Shown piece by piece: positions 44,114-53,598 of a DNA stretch of 64,000 nt (position 1 is the first letter of the stretch; every line of letters starts with the position of its first letter). Source of the stretch: Rhizoclosmatium globosum (lineage: Eukaryota; Chytridiomycota; Chytridiomycetes; Chytridiales; Chytriomycetaceae); assembly GCA_002104985.1 (NCBI GenBank), contig MCGO01000003.1, forward strand, positions 868,001 to 932,000, written 5' to 3'. Position numbers and translations under genes: made by a program. The notes under the pieces are model-generated. The model made no database searches, was not told the origin of the DNA, and worked only from the letters and a program-made list of their open reading frames with translations.

Positions 44114-45130
44114 TTCTGCTGCCTTTCTTGCTCATGGGTTATTTCCGAAGTATCCCACACAACAATATTAATGTCCGTATTTCTTATGTTCTCAATGCAT
44201 TCTTGTTTTGTTTCACAAAGTAACATTGAACCCCTATGAATCAAATGATACAAAAAACGACTGAAAACGGTCTTAGACTCTTGAACAAAATCAACATCAA
44301 AAATAATATGCTCATGCTCTCTGTATTAATTTTATTCAGAGGATTGCGGAGAAAATGGAACGACTTTGAGTCCTTCTTGACGAGCTACTCCTGTTTCTGC
44401 TTCCATACCAACAGTTCGAGATCGATGACCTCAAACGTCTGTAAGACAGAAAGTGATTGAGCCATAAATTCGAGAGCTAGCGTCACTGTATTCCAGCTTT
44501 TTTTCTGAAACGGCGGAAGACGCCGTTCGATTTAACTCTTAACCACAGTCCTATTAATCGGCTTTAATTTTACAAGCAAAGTAACCCTTATTGCAAATTT
44601 GCCAGCGAAGCAGCCAATGAACGACCAATTCATTGGGGTACTACCTTGACACTAATTATAGGTGGTTCCATTCTAATAAGAGACATCATAATTTTAACAA
44701 GGTATTTGTATGCATCCGTCAATGGGATTGTTTTGACGACCATGGTTTTGTTAAGGATCGAGATCAAGTTCGAATTAAAGTACGATTTGACTTCTTAAGT
44801 TTGGATACATTCCTGAGAGAAGTGAAAGATGAAGGTCATCCTATCTCTTTGTTTGGATTGATATGTCTATCACTAAGACACAATCTCTTGAATGTTAGAC
44901 TGCTTCCATTGACCCAAGGAAGAAATGAGGTAGAAAGGAAACGTAAGCATGGTTGACAGGTTGATGCCATCAGTTTACTGACAGCAAGCGAAAGGGCGGA
45001 GGATATTTAAGGGGCCACCCTTTTCAGACACACTGTGTGAGACGTCAAAAATTCTGTTTGTGTGATTTCGATTTGGTGGAGCCTTTCGATGCCAGGCACG
45101 ATTTGACAAAGAAAAATCAATCAACCAAAA
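44114..45130. other. divergent intergenic region with TATA-like box
   Basis: About 1 kb between the SDR start (-) and the wall-protein start (+). A TATTTAAG element at about 45005 lies some 125 bp before the ATG at 45131 and probably belongs to that gene. A 107-codon frame at 44633-44956 begins with TTG and has no recognisable content; I do not call it. No RNA gene seen. Confidence 0.5.
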
Positions 45131-45793
45131 ATGCAGTTCCTTGCCCTTGTTGCCGCCGCCCTTGCCTCTACTGTCTCTGCCTGTGTCGCTGGAGAGGGAG
45201 GAGCTACCTGTGTTACTTCTGGAGGAGCCTGGTTGTACATGATCTCCCCATACAGCAACTCAACCTTGACTGCTGGAGGACAGATTGTGAGTTTGTATGT
45301 CCTTGGAGTTGAGCCACCTCTAACCTGTTTGAATGTGCGTATAGAACATTGTCTGGGACAAGTGTGGAAGCGACCCTGCCTTTGACGCTGCCAACATTAC
45401 CTTTGAGATTGCTGTAAGTCTTCTTTTGACACTCCCTTGTGATCAGACACAGATTCAACTAAACATTTATGCGTCTTTCTTGATACACAGGATGCTTCCA
45501 ACCCAAACAACGTCCAATCCGTCAACGGAGGACAGTTTACTCAACCGGCTGCTGTCTCTGGCCTCGCTGCCACCTACACTATCCCAGCCAGCTTCCCAGC
45601 CGGAAACAAGTACACCATCAAGTCATCTTACCGTGACGCCAAGCTTGGAGGCTGGAGAAACTGTTTCGGAAACACCTTCGCGATTGCCTCATCAACTCCA
45701 GTCAACACTGCCCCAGCTACCACTACCAAGAGCTCTGGAGCTGTTGCCGGAGTTGCTGCCGCTGCCGCTGCCGCCGTTGTTCTTGCTCTTTAA
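45131..45793 (+). CDS. GPI-anchored cell-surface protein, Kre9/Knh1-like
   Basis: A secreted wall-associated protein is predicted. Exons 45131-45286, 45345-45413 and 45491-45793 (all phase 0; introns 58 and 77 bp) give 175 residues. Residues 1-17 (MQFLALVAAALASTVSA) are a clear signal peptide. The central part, about 90 residues (ISPYSNSTLTAGGQI, then IVWDKCGSDP, YTIPASFPAGNKYTI), has the wording of the fungal Ser-Thr-rich GPI-anchored N-terminal domain family to which Kre9/Knh1 belong. A Thr/Ser linker follows, and then a C-terminal hydrophobic Ala/Val run ending VVLAL, the usual GPI signal; SSGA is the likely attachment region. Four Cys could form two disulfides. Codon use is strongly biased to C-ending codons, as in the chitinases, suggesting high expression. 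Confidence 0.85.
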
Positions 45794-46309
45794 AAGTATA
45801 GTGAATGTGGTTTCGCTCGTTTTGGTTTTTAACTGTGACCTCTTCCCCCATTTTTCCATTTCAAAACACTTATCAGTCTCATGCATCCTCACCCCCCCAG
45901 TCTCCTTCTGTGTCTATTAGCGTGCTCTCTAGAGTGGGAGTATGAATAAAGGTGTATCTTTAGAATAGTTGTTGACGTCTATTAGTAACATAAGGGGGAG
46001 ATTCGAGCGGGTTTGAAAGAGCGTAAGCCCTCCCCTTATTTGTCAGATTGATGAAGGAGGTTTTTGTTTCTTTTCGAGCCATTAAGTGATCGAATATAGT
46101 TTTAGAAAGTGAAATTGCCGACAAAGTATACTGGGCGTTTCAGGTTGGTGACTAAAGAACTGTTTGTGTTTGAGAAAGCTGCTGCAAGACGATACAGCAA
46201 ATGAAATCAGGTCTTGGCAGCCTTCATGTAAGAGTGTAAACAGATGATGGTTTTGTATGTAGTTCTACATTCTTCCAACCTCATTCCATCTTTTAATTTG
46301 TTTGTCCAA
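45794..46309. other. intergenic, wall-protein 3' end
   Basis: Holds the 3' untranslated region of the upstream gene, with AATAAA at about 45945, and the promoter region of the splicing-regulator gene. No further gene or structure seen. Confidence 0.6.
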
Positions 46310-48604
46310 ATGAGTGCAACAGTCAAGGCAAGTCCCGTTGAAACAAACCGCCGCCTCTGACTAAGCCACGCATAAAAACGCAGGTGTCCAACATATCGCC
46401 GTTAGTCAGCGCCGAGACACTTCGCGAGCTCTTTGCGCACCTTGGCACGATTGAATCGATCCAGGACCTCGGCGCGTCCCAGTTCAGCGCAAACACAAAA
46501 GAAGCCCTGGTCACGTTCGAGGATGCGAGTGCGGCGGGTGCGTGCGTGGCGTGTCTTGTGTTGGGTGGTTTGGATGGTTTGGATGGTCAAGGCTAGAGGG
46601 TGTTAGTGTACCCAGAACTTAACAATCCAACCTATCCATCCACACCTGAGTCACCTCTTTATTAACTTGATTTGACACTCAGAAATCGCAATGCATTTGA
46701 CAGGAACTGAACTTGGTGATAAAATGCTGTGAGTTTCACCTTCCTCCTTTGTACCTGTCACTCAAACAGCCTCTCACTGAACCCATCAATCACACCAGTC
46801 TCGTCACATCACACGCTGCCGTAGTCTCTCCAGCCGTCTCTCTTCCACTCGCACTAGCTCCACATCCCATCCAACCAATCCAACCAATCATCCACTCAAC
46901 CTCTCTCATCGGAAACGCTCTAGGCCAAGGCGTCCCTGGCACAAACATCAAGAACCCATACGTCACGCCTCAACTCTATACTGTCGATCCCGTCAAAGCG
47001 GATGAAATCGGACGTACTATTTATGTGGGGAACATCTCGCTCTTGATTTCGGAAGCGGATTTGACGCAAATGTTTTCTGCGTGTGGACCTGTTACGTTTA
47101 TTAAAATGGCTGGGGATCCTGCTCATGGTTGTCGGTTTGCGTTTGTTGAGTTTGGTGAGTTTGCTCGTGTGGAAGGAACAGTGTAAAGAGAAAGAGTGAA
47201 GCTCGTTGCTATCAGGCGGCGCCAAAGAGATACCGAGTGCCAGCGAAATACTGGTGAATTAAAATAGCGAGCGGAGTGTGAGGAAAACAAAATTCGGGGA
47301 TTGTTACTCAAAGGGACGAGTGTAGTTCTTCACTAAGAACGTAGTATCACTTTTCACATACATCAACCTTGTAACGTATTCTAATCTAAATATGCTCTAG
47401 CTGTCGTTGAGGCTGCGAATGAAGCAATCAGTTTGCATGGAACGACTCTGGCAGAACGGCCCTTGAAAGTGACTTATTCAAAAAACGCCATCAACAAAGG
47501 ACCCAAGGCTCTTGATGATACCACTATGCGTCGTGTTCGTGAAGCAGAGTTGCGGATTCTCAATAAGGACCGGAATCTTGGTGGGAATGCCACAGTTTCT
47601 TGGTGTGCTGGTGATATTCCACCTGCGCGACGGCCACGTTCCCGATCTCGTTCCCGTTCCTATGGTGAGTTCTGCCGAGTTTTTACTGAGGGGTTCGCCA
47701 TCTTAGACAATGAGCGGAAGCAATTTGATGTATACGACAGGAAGCTGATGCCAACTAACAACAATCTGATACAGACCGTCGTAGAGACCGATCTCCGCCC
47801 AGACGTAGAAGACGCTCACGTTCCCGTTCTATTGGTATGACAACATATCACAGTTATTAGCTTCAGCTCAACTTTGTATTATTCAGACCGTTACAGACGA
47901 CGATCTAGATCTAGATCCCGATCACCAGGTATAACTCAAACACTCATTTTGTATATTTGCTGCTACATCCCATCTGGGAAATATTCTTCTTCATGCTCAA
48001 ACCTCCACAAACAACACCAAAAAAACAAACAAAAACCCAAAATAACCTCACGGCCATTCTTTCTCAAATCGTCAAAAGCGCACAGCATTGAACCTTGACT
48101 CGACTCTCCTGCTCCTTCACAACCACAACTCTTGTTTTTTGCTGTTGATTCCAAGAACTAACGAAATCACCTTCAACTTTCCCATTTCCCAACCCCTTAT
48201 TTTTCCATTGTGTACATTCACCAAAAACCGAAACAGGACGTTCTCGTGGATCCAGTTATCGTGACGATCGCGACCGAGACCGAGACCGCAGTCTAGACAG
48301 ACATCGTCGTCGTCGTGCCGGGTCTCCTGACAGTTATCGTGGAGGAGGCGATCGGGAACGGGATTTGTATCGTCGGAGTCGTGGAGATAGTTATCGTGGT
48401 GGTGGTGGAAGGAGTCGGAGTCGGGAGAGAGGTGGTGAGAGGGAGAGGGAACGTGATAGGGAGAGAGATGGTGCTGTTGGTAGAGGAGGTGGCAGAGTTG
48501 AGGGTGGTGTTGTTGAAGAGGTTAGGGAAGTTGATGTTCGTCGGGAGGAAGCTGGTTTAGGAGGGTCTTCTGGGCATGTTAGCTCAGCGCAGGGTTTATA
48601 CTGA
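46310..48604 (+). CDS. SR-type splicing regulator with two RRMs, SREK1/SRSF11-like
   Basis: Nuclear pre-mRNA splicing regulator. Eight exons (46310-46327, 46384-46537, 46683-46728, 46799-47154, 47401-47664, 47775-47834, 47887-47928, 48237-48604) total exactly 436 codons, 435 residues plus stop. RRM1 begins VSNISPLVSAETLRELFAHL and matches the SREK1/SRSF11 start pattern. RRM2 contains RTIYVGNISL (RNP2) and CRFAFVEF (RNP1), with FIKMAGD between, again typical of SREK1, and ends RPLKVTYSKNAI. The C-terminal half is an RS domain: RSRSRSRSY, then RRRSRSRSRSP, then a mixed-charge RD/RE tract and a Gly/Glu-rich tail. The first intron uses a GC-AG pair (AAG|gcaagt). The RS region is split into small exons by introns after Gly or Asp codons, and the last intron is long (308 bp), which leaves room for alternative splicing. 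All joins keep frame. Confidence 0.9.
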
Positions 48605-48977
48605 AGTTGCAGAGAATGCGTGTCGGACGTTCGGTTCTTTGTCTACTTTTATTTTCGATTCTTGAATAAATACCGTTGTTGTTTGGGACTCTGTTCATTT
48701 GAATGTGTCTGTTTGATCAGTATTCGGAATTTACGGGAATATATCTGCTTATTATCATCGCTGTTATAAGTGCTCTTTACCTTGTGGTCAAGGAAGCGTC
48801 TGGTTATTGACAGGTTTCTTTTTGGCCATCAATCAGGAATTAGTAAAGGAAACTCTACAAGGACAGCCACCTTAACGAATGCAAATTCTTTGAAAATTAC
48901 CCGAAGCTACTTTATAAGAAAACAGAGGACCATTGTGAATCAACCATTTCAGTCACTGTAAATCCAGAACAACTAAA
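48605..48977. other. intergenic region
   Basis: Holds a likely polyadenylation signal for the splicing-regulator gene (AATAAATA near 48665) and the upstream region of the myristoylated-protein gene. No other feature found. Confidence 0.6.
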
Positions 48978-49900
48978 ATGGTACAGCTCCTTTCACACTC
49001 AGACAATCAAAACTAACATACAGTATAGGGATCTTTCTTCAGTCAATTGAAATCAACTATTACCCAGACGTTCACCAAAGTATTCTACGGACGTTCATAC
49101 CGCGGCTACAACGAAGCCAATAGTTCCGAAGCACCATCTCCGACACCACAATCGAGCCAAAATGTTCCTGAAACAACTATCAATCATTGTGAAACGGCTG
49201 AAGACGACTGTCTTTTTACTCCTTGCTCAGCCCACATCGATAGAATTGGATCTGAGATCTCACAACCATCCAAAATCTCTGGAGAATTTGAAGAGCAATT
49301 ACCTATGAGTGTAAGATCTTGTGGCTTCTCCTTCAATCATCTTGATTAAACTTTTACTGATAGGATGAGATTACAACAATGTGCCCAGAACCAACTACCT
49401 ACCAGCTAACCACACTTGAAAGCAACATAGTCGAGAAAGATGAAATCATTCTTAGCGCAATCGACTCACTTATCGCGACTGAAGACTTTGGTCGTTTGTC
49501 CACAGCTATTACATCCGTCACGGTATTTCTATACTATTTGTTTCATAATCATACTAATTTCGTTACAAGGAGGAGAGCAATGGTACCACCGAGAAGATTG
49601 CCGGAACAACGACACCCCTCATTGATCTCCCAAGTGTGAAAATCACACACTTCGATTCGGCTGCAACACTCCTAGACACCGAGACCAACACCCACGAACC
49701 TTTCACCAACACAGCCAATAAGGTCTATTTTTGAAGTTGAGTTTCGTTTTATTAACCCAAAAAACTAGTTGGATCAGAAGTGGATCAACCAAGTCAACCT
49801 GCAACGCAACGTAAAACCAAAGAAGGCGAAGAAGCCCAAAAGCAAGGGTAAAGGAAAGGCCGGTAGCAGCAACGGCAACATCAGTACCACCGTTGATTAA
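48978..49900 (+). CDS. unrecognised protein, predicted N-myristoylated, Lys-rich tail
   Basis: Five exons: 48978-48980 (ATG only), 49029-49310, 49364-49522, 49570-49722 and 49769-49900 (TAA). All are multiples of three, with introns of 46-53 bp, for 242 residues. Splicing the isolated ATG to GGATCT creates MGSFFSQ, a good N-myristoylation signal (Gly2, Ser6), so attachment to membranes is likely. The middle is acidic and Ser/Thr-rich (CETAEDDC, VEKDEIILSAIDSLIATEDF). The C-terminus is strongly basic (NVKPKKAKKPKSKGKGKAG), which could reinforce membrane or nucleic-acid binding. No known domain. The regular phase-0 splicing is the main support. It shares the start-codon-only exon with SSTRR genes but not their sequence. 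Confidence 0.7.
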
Positions 49901-50144
49901 ACCCCAAATCAACGACAACTTCATTATATTTCTTATATTGCTTATGATGATGTTTCTTCTGTTTCTATTCTCTTTCTTTCAAGTTAGTAAATAATATTAT
50001 CATGGATATTAACTGGTCAAATAGTGACACATACAACATACCAACTTGCTTAAACAAAGCCAATGATGTTCGTGTAAAAAGCACGACGTTCAGTGTCAAC
50101 TTCTATACCTCACCTTTCTTACTTAGTCCATCGGAGTTTTGTCT

Positions 50145-50400
50145 TCAGACCAGCAAGTTACTCGTGGGCCAAAAACTTCTAGAAGTAGGGCAATAGTTAT
50201 GTTCCTGTTCGCTGTCTTGACCTGGGGAGTAGAAATGTTCTGACATATGATTAAATACCTGTTCCGTTGAAGCATAAGCAACGTTTTGAATGAGCGAAGG
50301 GTTTACATAACCACATTCCTTCAAGCGAATATTCTTGTCGCGGCACAAATTAAGAGTACGGTCTATTGTCACGGCAGGCTGTACGCAAAGCAGTTTCTTC
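50145..50400 (-). pseudogene. relic of the exon-repeat family, copy 3
   Basis: On the minus strand an exon fragment TLNLCRDKNIRLKECGY matches the repeat ending CRNKNIRYSNHGY of the gene at 51482-53492. An intron-like gap follows, then EVFGPRVTCWSEDKTPMD and a stop, matching EVFGSGVTCWSDDTTPMD in that gene's last exon. It is truncated right after this motif. No other exons remain. Confidence 0.6.
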
Positions 50401-50665
50401 CATGTAGTGTGTCTGTTCTAAAAAGCCAATAGTTACTTCACCATCTCAATGAGGATAACCCTTTTGCCGAAATTATTACCAACGAGTCTGCATTTGCTTG
50501 CTTTAGACGGTTGACTACTTTTGAAATTGACATTTTCGAAAGCAGTGTTGTTAGAACCAATATTATATGCCTCACTTTTCTTAGGGGTCGCCTTTATTCC
50601 CATCCACAAACAAAATCATACCAAGGGAAAAGAAATATGGAACGAATATGAACGAAAGATATAAG

Positions 50666-51130
50666 TTACTTTCGGCGGTGGTGCTTTTTGGCTTTCCTTT
50701 TTGCTTGCTTGGTGTTTGGTGGTGATGAAGGTTCAAGAAACACTGGTTTAAGGATAGGCCAAGGGTTTGACTTGGCCAGTTCCTGCTTTTGGGAATGAGC
50801 CGCGAGAAGCCGAGGGAGAGCTTCATTGTCCATGGCAACCATATCGTCAAACCATGACGTGACCCTCTGGCCGAATACCTCTTCAGAAGTGGGCCAATAG
50901 GCATGATTCTCAGTCTTGAGTGGGGGGATTAAAAATGGAGTGAAGTAGCAACCAAGCTACGAAGAACCACGATCTTATGTGTTCAATTAGTGAAAAGTCA
51001 AATTAAAGAAATACAAGGCACACATATCCGTAATCCGAAAAGCGGATGTTTTTGTTGCGGCACAATGAAATGAAAGTGACATCACACAAAATTCAATCCC
51101 AGCCATTTCGATTTCACCCTTCCCATTTAA
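50666..51130 (-). pseudogene. relic of the exon-repeat family, copy 2
   Basis: The last two exons survive on the minus strand. The first has LCRNKNIRFSDYGY. The second has VVLRSLVATSL, then after a one-base shift in a T run YWPTSEEVFGQRVTSWFDD, EALPRLLAAHS and a basic tail ending KHHRRK (stop 50666-50668). The end matches the intact gene's KHNRRK. Another shift lies before the first motif. Either decayed, or intact if the T-run shift is a sequencing error; the second shift argues for decay. Confidence 0.6.
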
Positions 51131-51481
51131 TTCTTGAACCATTGAATACCAGCCATTTTGTGATATAATCTAGTCCAAGTCTCTGGCTTTGAGAAAGCTT
51201 TTCCAACTTTTGAGCCAGCTTTCTTCAAGAATGGTCCAAATATTAGCGTGGTTGCCGAAAACGAAAGTTCAACACCCCTCGTAACCATCCATTTTATAGT
51301 AGTACAAATCCCCGACACTCGAAGCAAGCACTTTTGATCTTGATATTTTTAAATGAACGATATAACGGATGCTCGCTTTCTATATTTCTCGAGTGCGAGG
51401 GGTTACCTTTATTTCTACAGAAAACAAACAAAAAGCAAAAAAGAAATTCAAAAGGGAAATTTAAAAACGAAGAACGAAAAT
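51131..51481. other. intergenic between exon-repeat gene and its relic
   Basis: A 66-codon minus frame (51127-51327, GPFLKKAGSKVGKAF) is present but unsupported by splice sites or homology. It may be another decayed exon of copy 2. Nothing else seen. Confidence 0.4.
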
Positions 51482-53492
51482 CTACTTTCGGCGGTTGTGT
51501 TTCCTTCCTTTCTTTGTTTTTGGTTTGGAGGTGGTAGGCAAGATGTGTTTGGTTGACAATGGCTCGGGGGTTGGGGAGCGGATTGGTTTGGTTGCCGTTG
51601 GCTGCTTGGATTGAGCTGCAATAAGCCTTGGAAGAGCTTCGTAGTCCATTGGAGTTGTGTCGTCAGACCAGCAAGTGACCCCTGAGCCGAAAACCTCTTG
51701 GAAAGTGGGCCAATACTCCTTAATAGATGGCTTTTTAATGCAAGCTACACGCTTAATAGGACACATTGGGACATTGGCGAATTTGGTCAAAGCGTGTGGT
51801 GTGGTTTGCAATTGGATCAGGGAAGCAACTACAGAACGAAGGACCAGGTCCTGTGCGTTATTGATTTAGTTGAAGAGTAGGATTAAAAAGAGGAACACTC
51901 ACATAACTCGATTCCGAAAAGTGGTTGTTTTTGTCATAGCAAATTGTGGTAAACAAAATATCTTCCGTTTGGAAGAACGCGTCAGAGGCCTTTTTCATAG
52001 CGATTTCACGTGCTTTTGTGTCTATTTGTGGGATAGGGGCGTCTTCATGGAGAGTGTCGGTGGAATCTTGTCCCGGTAATCTCTCAGTCTCCTCGTTGCT
52101 GGTGATGACGGCGAACATCTGAAACCCCCAACACATATTTATGTTGATTAGAGGTAAGAAATAGGAGAAGAAGTGGATTAAATGACACGCACCTTACTCT
52201 CGGATTCCTTTGGGTTGGTCATAATTTGAATGTCGGATAGTGGAGCAACAAAGGAACGGAGGACAAACGCCTGAGCGTGAGAATAGTAAATAAACAATTT
52301 AAAATAAGCCTTAAAGCGTACGTAATTGTCCGAGTAGTTAATATTCTTGTCTCGGCGAGTAGTAGTGAACGCAGTGTCTTCCATCTCCAAAAACACGAAA
52401 GAGGCTTGTTTGATTTCGATTTCACGCGCAATGGCTCCGATAGGGACCTTGGCGGCTTTGGCAGTGAATGGGAGAGTGACTGGAAAGGAGGGCAGGATGG
52501 GAGTCATGGAACGGAGGACCATCACCTGCCAGTGAGTGAGCAACAGAGTAAATAAACACAACATCGTTTTAGAAGCTAAAAACGCTTACATATCCATGGT
52601 CTGAGTAGCGAATGTTCTTGTCTTGGCAGGTAGTAGCGAACACACTGTCTTCCATCTCCAAAAACACGACAGAGGCTTCTTTAATAGCAATTTCACGAAG
52701 AATGATAGCGACCTTGGCGGCTTTGGTAGCACATGGGAAAATAACTTGGAAACGGGGGAGGGTGGGAGTCATGGAACAGAGGACCATTGCCTGAGCGTGG
52801 AAAAGAGTAAATAAAGCATCGTAAAATGAAGCTACAAAACGCCTACATATCCATGGTTTGAGTAGCGAATATTCTTGTTTCGGCAAATAGTAGCAAACGC
52901 ACAGTCTTCAATCTCCAAAAACATGACAGAGGCTTCTTTGATTTCAATTTCACGCGCAATGATAGGGACCTTGGTAGCACATGGGAAAACAACTTGGAAA
53001 CGGTGGAGGGTGGGAGTCATGGAACGGAGGACCATTGCCTGAGCGTGGAAAAGAGTAAATAAAGCAGCGTAAAATGAAGATACAAAACGCCTACATATCC
53101 ATGGCTTGAGTAGCGAATATTCTTGTTTCGACAAATAGTAGCAAACGCACAGTCTTCGATCTCCAAAAACGCAATAGAGGCCTGTTCAATTTTAATTGCT
53201 CGACGTTCAGAGTCGACTTCCGAAACAGAAACATCATCGGAGAGAGTTGCGTTTGAGTCTTGTTGAACGAGTCTCTTGTTGTTGATGATACTGATGCTTT
53301 GGATAGCGGCAATCATCTGAAATCAAGTAACAAATTTCAGATTGATTGAAAGGTGAGATGTACGAGGAGAGGTGTAGTCGACATAAAGGAAAGAAGGAGA
53401 GGAGGGGAGGGGAAAGAGGGACGGCTCACATTTTTTGAATCTGGAGGGGGATCAGGGAAGTGACAATTGCTCGCCAAACAAATTGGAATCAT
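51482..53492 (-). CDS. unrecognised protein built from tandemly duplicated exons
   Basis: Eight exons, all phase 0, on the minus strand: about 53492-53429, 53316-53095, 53038-52847, 52790-52590, 52525-52322, 52270-52193, 52118-51903 and 51850-51482 (stop), for about 514 residues. Exons 3, 4 and 5 are clear duplicates of 64-68 residues. Each starts VLRSMTPTLPRFQ or similar, continues with REIEIKEAS, FLEMED and a Cys/Arg-Asp-Lys-Asn motif (CRNKNIRYS), and ends at a Tyr codon beside the donor. Exons 2 and 7 share the second half after a different lead (MIAAIQS, MFAVITS), and exons 6 and 8 share the first half (VLRSFVAPL, VLRSVVASL). The C-terminus has CWSDD and EALPRL and a basic tail (KTKKGRKHNRRK). 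No known domain recognised. The 5' exon is the least certain. The gene is divergent from TAH18 with about 100 bp between starts. Confidence 0.75.
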
Positions 53493-53598
53493 GTTTTAGT
53501 TTTCTTTGTGCCCTCTGATATGATTCTTTTTCTCTTTTCTCTTTTCATTTTCTTTATCTTCTCCATTAATATTTTCTTGTGATTCGATCTTGACACGA

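Noticed and set aside
44633..44956. 107-codon plus-strand frame between the SDR and wall-protein genes
   Set aside because: TTG start, no splice support, no recognisable motif.
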